Assembly (NCBI GenBank): GCA_013373595.1
Contig: JABXHO010000084.1
Coordinates: 1-63,534 of the forward strand
DNA length: 63,534 nt
Reading direction: 5' to 3'
Origin: Flavobacteriales bacterium
GTDB taxonomy: Bacteria > Bacteroidota > Bacteroidia > Flavobacteriales_D > Crocinitomicaceae
Part shown: positions 1 to 8,020 of the stretch, piece after piece
Layout: every line of letters begins with the position of its first letter
Numbering within the stretch: position 1 is the first letter of the stretch
Made by a program: the position numbers and the translations under genes
Notes under the pieces: generated by a model
Databases searched by the model: none
What the model was told of the DNA's origin: nothing
Seen by the model: only the letters and a program-made list of their open reading frames with translations

Positions 1-1188
1 TGCTCCGTCACAAACTGTTTGATCAGTCCCTGCATTCACAACAGGAAGCGGGTTTACTGTTACGTTCACTTGATCGGTATTGACACAACCATTGGCATCC
101 GTTCCTGTTACTGTGTAGGTCGTTGTTCCAACTGCCTGAACAAAACTAACTCCGTCTGTCACTCCATTATCCCAGGAATAACTGACAGCACCAGAAGCGT
201 TCAACGTTGCCGAAACACCATCACACATTGCTTGATCTGGTCCAGCATCTACAATAGGAAGCGGATTCTCTATAACGACAGCAGAATCAGTTGCTGATAT
301 ACATCCCCCTTGATCCGTTACTGTTACAGAGTGCGTACCTCCAAGCGCTGTGATCGTTGAAGTTGTGGCACCGTTACTCCATAAATACGTGAACGGTCCC
401 GTTCCTCCTGTTACATTAGCCGTTAAAGTTACTGGTGGATCTCCCACACAGATTTGCGACATTGCAGGAGTGACATCTACCTGAATAGGATCAACAAAAT
501 TCACACGAATTGTATCACAAATAGGATTGGGGTTACAATCTCCAATATCGCTTCCGCAAACCAAGTAGTCCACAAATGCGGGCGCCCCAATTGAAGGAGC
601 TGTAACGTACGTAGTATCACATCCAGATGTACAACTCAAGTAGGAGTCATAGTCTCCTGGATTTCCAGGGCCAATGCTTGTCCAGCTGATGGAAGGTTCA
701 TTGTAATACTGAGCATAGATGAACCCTTCGCATCCTGCATTTAATGTGATATCAGACCCCACGATTGGTTCTGAATACGAGACAATACTGAAGGCATTAT
801 CATTGTTTCCGGGCTTACAAAACGTCAAGTGATGTGGACCTGGACCATCTAAACAGATGGGTGAACCTACCGGAGTGGGCGGACCGCAGTCAACTTGATA
901 GAATAATGCTCCTGGCGGAACAGCACCTGCAGCAATTGAAAAGCTTACCGCAATTGCATTTGGGTGTAAGGTAATGACGAATTCCAAACAATTGTCTGGA
1001 GCCACCGTACCACAACAATTTCCATCTCTAGCAATCATAGGACTGGTCCACATGACGTTAGGCGATGCCGATAGATCGACATTCATTGTTGGAGTAATAC
1101 TGTCGCAATATTGCGAAAAACTAAGATGTGGTTGGATGATAGAAATTAGTAGCAGGACTTTTAGCAGAGTCTGAGTAGCTATTTTCAT
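1..1188 (-). CDS. Large secreted PKD/Ig-like repeat adhesin, N-terminal part (runs off the window)
   Basis: The frame is open from an ATG at 1188 to base 1, giving 396 codons with no stop, so the C-terminus lies outside the window. Residues 1 to about 25 form a signal peptide (basic start, leucine/isoleucine core, ending LSFS). The next ~200 residues are cysteine-rich and unassigned. From about residue 235 there are PKD/SprB-like modules with motifs such as PFTYLWSNG, and two near-copies of a module beginning NPLPxVxAGxDQxxCDG. Such proteins in Bacteroidota are very long surface adhesins exported by the type IX secretion system and usually end in a sorting or gliding-associated domain; that end cannot be seen here. 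The start is chosen because it places the signal peptide at the N-terminus. It faces away from the next gene, so the 379-bp gap between them should hold divergent promoters. The adhesin role is inferred from domain type only. Confidence 0.8.
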   Translation of the reverse strand, partial: MKIATQTLLKVLLLISIIQPHLSFSQYCDSITPTMNVDLSASPNVMWTSPMIARDGNCCGTVAPDNCLEFVITLHPNAIAVSFSIAAGAVPPGALFYQVDCGPPTPVGSPICLDGPGPHHLTFCKPGNNDNAFSIVSYSEPIVGSDITLNAGCEGFIYAQYYNEPSISWTSIGPGNPGDYDSYLSCTSGCDTTYVTAPSIGAPAFVDYLVCGSDIGDCNPNPICDTIRVNFVDPIQVDVTPAMSQICVGDPPVTLTANVTGGTGPFTYLWSNGATTSTITALGGTHSVTVTDQGGCISATDSAVVIENPLPIVDAGPDQAMCDGVSATLNASGAVSYSWDNGVTDGVSFVQAVGTTTYTVTGTDANGCVNTDQVNVTVNPLPVVNAGTDQTVCDGA

Positions 1189-1567
1189 AATCAACATTTT
1201 GGTTTCTATTATCTAAACGTTTTAGTTTAAACCTGGTTGCTATGCGTACATACCATAAAATACAGGGAAAAATGGAGGAAAATAACGGGTTCAACTGAAA
1301 ATTTTCATCATTGAACTATCAAAAAAATGCGTTCATCTAAAAAATAAGGCGGAAAAGCGAAAGCTGACGATTAAATATTTGAACTCTCCGAATGAATATT
1401 TAAAGGCTCTGCATGAATATTTAAATTCTGGATTTTAAGAGAATCATGACGTTCTTCCTAAAAAGTGAACAAGTACGGTCAAAATAATCACATCAAATAC
1501 CCAAAAAAGAAGCAAACTCCTTAAATCTCCTTGAGAATTAATACATTTATTTCAAACTTATACTTTT
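1189..1567. other. Divergent intergenic region
   Basis: AT-rich 379-bp gap between two divergently transcribed genes. It contains a short 21-bp-period tandem repeat (annotated separately) and no open frame that looks coding. I see no perfect TAnnTTTG element on either strand close to the starts. Confidence 0.6.
1371..1433. repeat. Three-copy 21-bp imperfect tandem repeat
   Basis: ATGAATATTTAAA begins at 1392 and again at 1413, exactly 21 bp apart, and a diverged copy (TTAAATATTTGAA, 10 of 13 matching) sits 21 bp earlier at 1371. The spacing is two helical turns, so the copies face the same side of the helix, as in operator arrays. It lies about 140 bp upstream of the membrane-protein gene. 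Confidence 0.5.
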
Positions 1568-2086
1568 ATGGAAGAATACTATTCAAACGACTCCTTCACT
1601 GCTTTCAAATCAGAAAACGGTATTGTAATTGAAGAAAAGAAAAAGGGATCAATTAAAATGCTCGTTGCTATTATCGGAATTGGTATACTCGTGCTCATCG
1701 GAGGATTTATTACAGGTTTATTCGGTGGAAACATTGGTTTGGCAATTGCTCCGTTTCTCATTTGGGGTTCTGCCCTCGTTCTTGTGATTGCCTTAATTGC
1801 ATTTATCTTGAAGCTGTTTGTTTCGCCTTCTAATACAAAAATCACATTTGACACCACAACGAATGAATTGACATTACGAGGAAAAGTGATTCCATTTGGA
1901 GACATCACTCAACTATCATATCAAGAACAAGCCATGATGGGAAGAACCATGATCGTTGCTTTCCTGATCGTTAACGGAAAGAAAAAATCATTGTTCAACA
2001 CCGGAATCATGACAACCGATCCAATTGGAATGAACAACTTTATTCAAGAGTTAAATGCCTTGATCCAAAAGGAAAAATCTGCATAG
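1568..2086 (+). CDS. Hypothetical membrane protein with two TM helices
   Basis: A 172-residue protein I do not recognise. Residues 1-27 are polar and acidic. Two strongly hydrophobic helices follow at about 30-50 and 54-82, separated by a short glycine-rich turn. The remaining ~90 residues are soluble and beta-rich (for example FDTTTNELTLRGKVIPFGDI), somewhat like the small PH-like domain that follows a TM hairpin in some bacterial membrane proteins. That resemblance is weak and no function is claimed. The ATG is preceded by AT-rich sequence with no Shine-Dalgarno, as is normal in this phylum. It is followed by a 68-bp gap containing the pabB promoter, so it is probably monocistronic. Confidence 0.7.
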   Translation: MEEYYSNDSFTAFKSENGIVIEEKKKGSIKMLVAIIGIGILVLIGGFITGLFGGNIGLAIAPFLIWGSALVLVIALIAFILKLFVSPSNTKITFDTTTNELTLRGKVIPFGDITQLSYQEQAMMGRTMIVAFLIVNGKKKSLFNTGIMTTDPIGMNNFIQELNALIQKEKSA

Positions 2087-2142
2087 CAAAACAGTATCAA
2101 AAAAGATCGGAATAACAACCACACAGAATCAAGAATTGCTTT

Positions 2143-2150
2143 TAACTTTG
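2143..2150 (+). promoter_or_regulatory. -7 element of the pabB promoter
   Basis: TAACTTTG matches the Bacteroidota -7 consensus TAnnTTTG exactly. It ends four bases before the pabB ATG, so transcription would begin at or next to the start codon. No clear TTG -33 element lies at the expected spacing. Confidence 0.5.
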
Positions 2151-2154
2151 CTTC

Positions 2155-3357
2155 ATGTATAAATTTCCAGTCGCCTATTTCAATAGTAACAACGGAATTG
2201 GTCGTCTCGCCTTTGGTGAAGGACCAATGATCAAACTTTCTGATGAAAATCCACTTGAAGAGCTACAAGCCTTCATCGATGAACATGAAGGTAAACACCT
2301 GTTGGTTAATTTAAGCTACGACCTCAAAAATCATGTTGAAGATCTTACTTCGAAGAATCCAGACTACATGAATTTCCCTCTGGGATATGCTTGGGTTCCG
2401 AAGTACATGGTTGATTTGGAGCACGAAAACCTCATCTTCGTTCAAGGAGAAAAAAATTCGGAGGCGCTACAGTTTTTAGATCACTTCATGCAAGAGGAAA
2501 TCGATGAGAATTTCCAATCATTTCCGCACAAGTTAACCGCTCGAATTTCGAAGGAAGAATACATCAAGAATGTAAAATCGCTGAAGGAACATATTCAAAA
2601 CGGGGACATTTACGAAGTAAACTACTGTCAGGAATTCTTTGCTGAGGATGTTGAAATTCCACATAAGTTGGATGCCTACTTCAAGCTCAACTACCTGACG
2701 CGAGCGCCCTATTCGTCGTTCTTCTTTATTGATCAGTTTACCCTTTTGTGTGGAAGTCCAGAACGGTTTCTCTACCGAAAAGGCAATCGCCTGATCTCTG
2801 AACCGATCAAAGGAACAACGCGTCGTGGGAAAACACCCGAAGAAGACGAAGCATTGAAAGAAGCTTTGCTTAACGATCCAAAAGAGCGTTCTGAAAACGT
2901 CATGATTGTGGACTTGGTTCGAAATGATCTTTCCCGCATTGCGCTTCCTAACTCAGTTGAAGTAGAAGAATTATTTGGGATTTATTCGTTCGAAACAGTA
3001 CACCAAATGATTTCTCGTATTGGTTGTAATATTTCAGAAGAAACCTCTTTTACCGATATTTTACGTTCAACGTTCCCTATGGGGTCAATGACGGGTGCTC
3101 CAAAAATCAGTGCGATGAAATTGATCGAAGAGCACGAGTGCTTTCAACGTGGAATTTATTCCGGATCAATTGGATACATCCGCCCAAATGGTGATTTCGA
3201 CTTTAACGTGGTCATCCGAACCTTGGTGTACAATCACGTAAGCAAATACCTTTCATGTGCAGTAGGTGGCGCTATTACCATTAAATCTGATCCTGAAAAG
3301 GAATATGAAGAATGTAATATCAAAGTGAAAGGGATTTTAGACGGTATGAATGAATAA
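2155..3357 (+). CDS. pabB: Aminodeoxychorismate synthase component I (chorismate-binding enzyme)
   Basis: A 400-residue member of the chorismate-utilising family (anthranilate synthase I / PabB / isochorismate synthase). It converts chorismate to 4-amino-4-deoxychorismate for folate synthesis, in the cytoplasm with a glutaminase partner. Family motifs appear in order: GSPERFL (~200), PIKGTTRRGK (~217), DLVRNDLS (~257), FPMGSMTGAPK (~307) and SGSIGYI (~337). The protein is shorter than typical E. coli TrpE (~520) and close to compact PabB, and there is no trp gene nearby, so PabB is preferred over TrpE; the choice is inference. No glutaminase (PabA) gene is adjacent. Its last codons overlap tilS by 8 bases, so the two are translationally coupled. 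Confidence 0.85.
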   Translation: MYKFPVAYFNSNNGIGRLAFGEGPMIKLSDENPLEELQAFIDEHEGKHLLVNLSYDLKNHVEDLTSKNPDYMNFPLGYAWVPKYMVDLEHENLIFVQGEKNSEALQFLDHFMQEEIDENFQSFPHKLTARISKEEYIKNVKSLKEHIQNGDIYEVNYCQEFFAEDVEIPHKLDAYFKLNYLTRAPYSSFFFIDQFTLLCGSPERFLYRKGNRLISEPIKGTTRRGKTPEEDEALKEALLNDPKERSENVMIVDLVRNDLSRIALPNSVEVEELFGIYSFETVHQMISRIGCNISEETSFTDILRSTFPMGSMTGAPKISAMKLIEEHECFQRGIYSGSIGYIRPNGDFDFNVVIRTLVYNHVSKYLSCAVGGAITIKSDPEKEYEECNIKVKGILDGMNE

Positions 3358-4594
3358 GGGCTGGGAACATACGCTTTCATTCTGGAATCAATTAAAGGAT
3401 AAATCTATTTACTTAGGATGCAGTGGAGGTGTCGATTCGATGGTACTCTTGCATCTACTCCATTCTCTCAAAGTCAAACTCACCGTACTTCACGTCAATT
3501 ATCAGTTGCGTGATGAAGCATCGGATGCAGACGAACAATTTGTCCGATCGACTTGTAAGCAGCTCGGAATTCCGTTTCAAGTGAAACGAGTCGACTTGAA
3601 ATCAACATTGGAAAACGGAGGAAACTTGCAAGAAGAAGCGCGCATCGTTCGCTACAATTGGTTTCATGAAATTTTAGAAGACAATTCGAACAACCGCGTG
3701 GCTTTGGCGCATCATCAAGACGATCAAATCGAAACATTTTGGTTGAATTTGGCTCGAAAATCGGGAATTATGGGGCTCGCCTGCATGAAGCATGAGCACA
3801 ACCGCATTGTTCGTCCCCTACTCGACTTTTCGCGTGCGGAAGTGCTGAAATACGCCAAGACTCACTCCATTGAATGGCGCGAAGACCAATCCAATTCGAG
3901 CAATACATATCGACGGAATCGCTTGCGGAATGTGTTTATTCCCGAACTCGATAACGCCATTCCTAGTTTACGATCATCCACACTAAAATTGATTGCTCAT
4001 TTTCAAGAAACGCAATCTGAATTGGAAGAAAAAACACATCGCTACACGCAATCTATTCTTGAAGAAGGAAGATTATTGATTTCCACCTTCGATGCATTTT
4101 CAAGAGAAGAACGTATTGAATTGTTGCGACAATTGAACATCCTTCCGAGTTATTCTGCGCGATTGGCTGAACTCACCGAAAAAGGAACACGCATCGAGGT
4201 CAATACTCCGCTATTTTCGAGCATTGTTCGCGATGAACAACAATTCACCTTCCTTCGGAAGAAGAAAATACAACATCACCTCATCGTGGAAGAAGTTGAC
4301 CGACTCCCATCATCGTTTTCCAAAGACATCGCTTATTTTGATGCCGACAAAATTCAAGGAGAGCTACAACTACGCCCATGGAAAATTGGGGATCGCATCG
4401 CTCCTATTGGAATGAACGGAAGTCAAATGATTTCGGACATTATCAAAGACGCAAAGATTACGGCTGATATCAAACAACAGCAACTTGTCATTCACGACGA
4501 TGACTCCATTTTATGGTGTGTCGGATTAAAAATCAGTCGGAATGCCCTCCCGGATTCATCCACGAAGCGCATTTTACGCTGCTCTATTTCTTGA
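3350..4594 (+). CDS. tilS: tRNA(Ile)-lysidine synthetase
   Basis: TilS uses ATP to attach lysine to C34 of the CAU-anticodon isoleucine tRNA so that it reads AUA. The PP-loop SGGVDS sits at residues 25-30, followed by the TilS-typical helix VLLHLL, the HVNYQLR segment (~48), AHHQDDQIET (~122) and the RRNRLRN region (~182). The ~80 C-terminal residues form the TilS C-terminal domain (PWKIGDRIAPIGMNGSQMIS). Length is 414 aa, normal for the family. The ATG lies inside the last codons of pabB, indicating an operon. Its stop codon overlaps the convergent phosphatase gene by 11 bases. Confidence 0.92.
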   Translation: MNKGWEHTLSFWNQLKDKSIYLGCSGGVDSMVLLHLLHSLKVKLTVLHVNYQLRDEASDADEQFVRSTCKQLGIPFQVKRVDLKSTLENGGNLQEEARIVRYNWFHEILEDNSNNRVALAHHQDDQIETFWLNLARKSGIMGLACMKHEHNRIVRPLLDFSRAEVLKYAKTHSIEWREDQSNSSNTYRRNRLRNVFIPELDNAIPSLRSSTLKLIAHFQETQSELEEKTHRYTQSILEEGRLLISTFDAFSREERIELLRQLNILPSYSARLAELTEKGTRIEVNTPLFSSIVRDEQQFTFLRKKKIQHHLIVEEVDRLPSSFSKDIAYFDADKIQGELQLRPWKIGDRIAPIGMNGSQMISDIIKDAKITADIKQQQLVIHDDDSILWCVGLKISRNALPDSSTKRILRCSIS

Positions 4595-6221
4595 GCAAAG
4601 GAATAATGGGTTTTCCCGTTAATGCATTCGGACGTTGCAAATACAAAAGATGCGTCAATGTTGCCGAAATCGAAGTGATTTCCATATCATCAAACAACTC
4701 CTGATCAGGTACATTTTTTCCGTACCACAACAAAGGAACGTGCGTATCATAGCTAAATGCAGAACCATGACTTGTTCCCTTTCGTGCGCGCTCGGAATCT
4801 TTCGATTTTGGCAAGTAACCAGGCTCCAAAATAAAGACAACATCACCACTTTCCTCGTGATGAACTCCTTTTCGAACCATATCCATCCATTCCGCATCGA
4901 TTGACGCGCCATACAATTGCGACGACGTGAATGATCGTTTTACACCTTTCCACGTTTGCACCTCTTTTGCAATGAAACTCTGTGCGGCTTCCAAATCAAT
5001 TCCTTTCGCCTTGGCTGCAGCGTGATCCAGATAGATATTCAAGTTGTCTTGATGCTCAATCAAACTATCACCAAACTCAGCTGTCAATTTCAATTTCAAA
5101 TCTGCCAAGTGATCATTCAGGAAGAAATATCCCCCAGGCAATTTATGATCGGTTAAATACTGTGGAACAGGAACTACAGCATGATCGGCTGTTAAGAACA
5201 GGACGAATTCATCTTTTCCCACTTGCTTTTCCAATTCCTTGATCAACTTTTTGATTTCCAAATCCAATCGAACATAAGTATCTTCAATTTCAACTGAGTA
5301 CGGTCCAAAAGCATGACCAATAATGTCTGGCGTCGAATAGCTGATGCAAAGCATGTCCGTTTGAGCATCTTGCCCCATTCCTTCATTTTTCAATGCTCCA
5401 ATTGCGAAATCGGTCAAGTACGTATTCGCAAAAGGCGTGTAAACGAAAAGTCCATAATCCAACGAATCATTCGTCATCTCCTTCAAATTATAGGGGAAAG
5501 TTGGAGTTGTTTTTCCTGGCAACAAGTGCTCGTATGGTCGATTATCGGGACCGCTTTCTCCATATGCTTCTATATCCATGATCGGATTCCACGTTTCCTT
5601 CAACATCTTATCGACATACTTCTGACCATTGAATTCATCCACCCACGATGGCAATTGATTCATAAAAAACGAACTTGAAATGAATTTCCCAGAATCGAAA
5701 TCGTACCAATATGAACCATCACTGAGATGTCCCCCAGGAAGAATTGCCCCTCTATTTTTAATCGACATTGAGATTACTTTGGCATCTGGATACGTCAATT
5801 TCAATTGATCGGTAATGGTATTCGCTTTCAATCGTGTTGGAGCAAATTTTCCGTAGTCGGAAGTCGACCCAACAGTTGTGACACTGTTATCCTCCACACA
5901 GTTCACTTCGGCTTTATCTTCGCGGCTGTACCAGTCGTTCGCTACAATTCCGTGATTACTAGGCGTTGTTCCTGTGTAAATTGACGCGTGTCCAGGCCCC
6001 GTATACGTTGGAATATAGTTGTAGCGTACATTTCGGCAATTCGTTCCGTCTTCCATCAACGTTCGAAAACCACCATCACAGAACTTATCGTAGTATCGGT
6101 AGAGGTATTCGTAGCACATTTGATCCACCACAATTCCAACGACCAATTTTGGCGAATCAGATTGTTGTGCGTGTGAGAAAGCGATTGAAAAAAGAAGACT
6201 GAATGCTAAAATGTATTTCAT
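4584..6221 (-). CDS. PafA-type alkaline phosphatase (nucleotide pyrophosphatase/phosphodiesterase superfamily)
   Basis: A 545-residue secreted or periplasmic metallophosphatase. The start at 6221 is chosen over an in-frame ATG 54 bases upstream because it gives a clean signal peptide (MKYILAFSLLFSIAFSHAQ). Zinc ligands and nucleophile can be followed: VVDQM (D33), the nucleophile threonine in TYTGPGH (about T74), N95 in IVANDWY, the SIKNRGAI pair (lysine and arginine that bind phosphate in PafA), DIIGHAFG, TADHAV and GTSHG. The lysine/arginine pair is the signature of PafA-like monoesterases rather than diesterases. It stands alone and converges on tilS with an 11-base overlap. Its product should scavenge phosphate from organic monoesters; no Pho-box-like site is obvious. 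Confidence 0.88.
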   Translation of the reverse strand: MKYILAFSLLFSIAFSHAQQSDSPKLVVGIVVDQMCYEYLYRYYDKFCDGGFRTLMEDGTNCRNVRYNYIPTYTGPGHASIYTGTTPSNHGIVANDWYSREDKAEVNCVEDNSVTTVGSTSDYGKFAPTRLKANTITDQLKLTYPDAKVISMSIKNRGAILPGGHLSDGSYWYDFDSGKFISSSFFMNQLPSWVDEFNGQKYVDKMLKETWNPIMDIEAYGESGPDNRPYEHLLPGKTTPTFPYNLKEMTNDSLDYGLFVYTPFANTYLTDFAIGALKNEGMGQDAQTDMLCISYSTPDIIGHAFGPYSVEIEDTYVRLDLEIKKLIKELEKQVGKDEFVLFLTADHAVVPVPQYLTDHKLPGGYFFLNDHLADLKLKLTAEFGDSLIEHQDNLNIYLDHAAAKAKGIDLEAAQSFIAKEVQTWKGVKRSFTSSQLYGASIDAEWMDMVRKGVHHEESGDVVFILEPGYLPKSKDSERARKGTSHGSAFSYDTHVPLLWYGKNVPDQELFDDMEITSISATLTHLLYLQRPNALTGKPIIPLLKK

Positions 6222-6284
6222 ATCATGTTCAATTGAACCATAAAAATATTGAAAAGCAGGCAGGGAATTCCCCATAAGATCGAT

Positions 6285-6292
6285 TAACTTTG
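6285..6292 (+). promoter_or_regulatory. -7 element of the miaE promoter
   Basis: TAACTTTG, a perfect TAnnTTTG match, 39 bases upstream of the miaE ATG. No convincing TTG lies at 17-23 bp upstream. Confidence 0.5.
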
Positions 6293-6331
6293 TGTTAAGA
6301 AGAATTCACGACACCAAATAAGTAAGAAGAG

Positions 6332-6922
6332 ATGCTCGGATTAAAGCTGCCTACAGACCCAAGATGGGTAAACATTGTTGAGAAAAACGTCAATGAAATC
6401 CTGACGGATCATGCTTATTGTGAGCAAAAAGCGGCAAGTAACGCCATTTCGGTGATTGTGAAATTTCCCGAATATCCAGATGTCGTAGACGCGATGACAG
6501 AAATTGTTCAAGAAGAAATGGAACATTTCAGTATGGTACACGAAAAGATCAAAGAACGCGGAATGGAACTTGGTCGTGAGCGCAAAGACGAATACGTGGG
6601 TGATTTGATGTCGTATTTGAAAGCGAAGTACCCTGGAGGATCAAAAGACAGTCAATTTGTGAGTCGCATGTTGTTTGCCGCAATGATTGAAGCACGAAGC
6701 TGCGAACGTTTCCGCATTCTCTCCGAAGAAATTGCCGATCCCGATTTAGCTGAATTCTACCGCAGTTTGATGGAAAGCGAAGCTCGTCACTACACGACCT
6801 TTTTAGGTTTTGCAAGAAAGTACGGAGGAGATGTTGATGTAGATGCGCGTTGGAATGATTTTCTCGAGTACGAAGCGGGACTGATGGAAAAGTACGGGAA
6901 GAGCGAGACGATGCATGGTTGA
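6332..6922 (+). CDS. miaE: tRNA-(ms2io6A37) hydroxylase, MiaE-like di-iron protein
   Basis: A 196-residue ferritin-like four-helix protein. The di-iron ligands of MiaE can be placed: E31 (CEQKAA), E62 and H65 (EEMEH), E120 (MIEARSCERF), E150 and H153 (ESEARHY). The MIEARSCERF block is characteristic of MiaE. The enzyme hydroxylates the isopentenyl side chain of ms2i6A at position 37 of tRNAs reading UNN codons. Length is close to the usual ~200-270. The gene is monocistronic, with its own -7 element, and is followed by a 191-bp gap. MiaA/MiaB are not in the window. Confidence 0.85.
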   Translation: MLGLKLPTDPRWVNIVEKNVNEILTDHAYCEQKAASNAISVIVKFPEYPDVVDAMTEIVQEEMEHFSMVHEKIKERGMELGRERKDEYVGDLMSYLKAKYPGGSKDSQFVSRMLFAAMIEARSCERFRILSEEIADPDLAEFYRSLMESEARHYTTFLGFARKYGGDVDVDARWNDFLEYEAGLMEKYGKSETMHG

Positions 6923-6950
6923 TTAGGGGATTCTGATCGATGCGCTTTAC

Positions 6951-6990
6951 GATTGCCCGATTCTCTGATTCTCTGATTTTCCGATTCATA
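6951..6990. repeat. 8-bp degenerate tandem repeat (GATTnnnn x5)
   Basis: Five consecutive 8-mers each start with GATT: GATTGCCC, GATTCTCT, GATTCTCT, GATTTTCC, GATTCATA. It lies just downstream of miaE. No coding function; it looks like a small slipped-strand repeat. Confidence 0.5.
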
Positions 6991-7113
6991 AACATTTAGA
7001 ATTACTGATGACACTGAAGATCTCACAGTGTCGACCGACGTATGACATTTGAACAATTAAGAACGGGGTTCGATAGTCTCATCCTAACACTATAATCACT
7101 TCACCATAAAAAA

Positions 7114-7806
7114 ATGAACACAAACAAAACACATATTGCCACCATTCTTGATGATCTATTCGTTGCTATTCCCGAAGGGAAGGTAGAAATGCGCGATGAT
7201 CGTATTGAAAAGAAATGGTCGGAAACGATTCTAGCATTCGAGCTCGCGAAGTTTCCTGTAACGCAAGAGCTATATCAAATGGTTATTGGAGAAAATCCTT
7301 CAGTGGATCAACACCCAAACAAACCTGTTGAAAGCGTTTCATGGGTAGATGCCTTGAAATTCTGTAACGCCTTATCGGAACTATTCGATCTTACTCCGTG
7401 CTATACAATTGTTTCGGAGTCCGACATCACCTTTGATATTTCCTCCAATGGTTATCGTCTTCCTACGGAAGCGGAATGGCAGTACGCATGCCAGGAAGGC
7501 ACGAACGCCATTCGCTATGGAGAATTAGATGCTATCGCATGGTACGTTGAGAACTCAGGACGCGCGTTGCAAGAAGTTGGGCAAAAAACGTCGAATCGTT
7601 GGGGCTTGTTTGACATGCTCGGGAATACTTGGGAATGGTGTTCGGACGTGTACGATGAAACGGTGTACGGGTCGTATCGTGTTTTGCGCGGTGGCGGTTG
7701 GTGTGATGAAGAACGAAGCGTAATGGCTACTACGAGAAGAAGAAGTCACCCCGTGGCGTTTAAAATTGATGATTTAGGATTTCGAATTGGGAGGAATGGT
7801 GCGTGA
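7114..7806 (+). CDS. Formylglycine-generating-enzyme (FGE/SUMF1)-like domain protein
   Basis: A 230-residue protein that is almost entirely an FGE-sulfatase domain. Motifs in order: EGKVEMRDD (~21), FELAKFPVTQELYQ (~42), PVESVSWVDALKFCNALSE (~71), GYRLPTEAEWQYAC (~113), WGLFDMLGNTWEWC (~163), RVLRGGGWCDEE (~189) and LGFRIGRN (~221). The fold is shared by true FGEs, ergothioneine/ovothiol synthases and non-enzymatic binding modules. The copper-binding cysteine pair of real FGE is not present in its usual arrangement; only C197 lies near that place. No sulfatase is adjacent (the nearby PafA-like phosphatase uses threonine). Activity as an FGE is therefore doubtful. There is no signal peptide, so it is probably cytoplasmic. 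Confidence 0.8.
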   Translation: MNTNKTHIATILDDLFVAIPEGKVEMRDDRIEKKWSETILAFELAKFPVTQELYQMVIGENPSVDQHPNKPVESVSWVDALKFCNALSELFDLTPCYTIVSESDITFDISSNGYRLPTEAEWQYACQEGTNAIRYGELDAIAWYVENSGRALQEVGQKTSNRWGLFDMLGNTWEWCSDVYDETVYGSYRVLRGGGWCDEERSVMATTRRRSHPVAFKIDDLGFRIGRNGA

Positions 7807-7924
7807 TTTTTGGTCTACTTTTCCTAGCTCCTCCTTTCTATTATTAACGAATAAACATTCCCTCTGCTCAAACCGAGAGGAGTGAGATTTTCGCACTCCG
7901 AATTTCTATTTGTCTCATCTTTTC

Positions 7925-8005
7925 ATGAAAAAGTGTACCATCTGTCAAGGCGAATCCAACCATTACAAGAAGAAAAAACACTACTTTCGAAAGTACAACA
8001 ACTAA
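7925..8005 (+). CDS. Possible 26-residue cysteine/lysine-rich small protein
   Basis: A short open frame that starts ATGAAAAAGTG and ends TAA, 15 bases before the next gene. It encodes a CTIC motif at residues 4-7 followed by a lysine- and aromatic-rich tail (HYKKKKHYF). It could be a real micro-protein with half a zinc site, or chance. The close spacing to the downstream gene and the lack of any other explanation for the gap are the only support. Confidence 0.3.
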   Translation: MKKCTICQGESNHYKKKKHYFRKYNN

Positions 8006-8020
8006 CAACCAGGTAAAACC

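Noticed and set aside
19-297. A plus-strand protein over the adhesin gene
   Set aside because: It is a frame opposite to the clear minus-strand adhesin; it has no family resemblance or start context.
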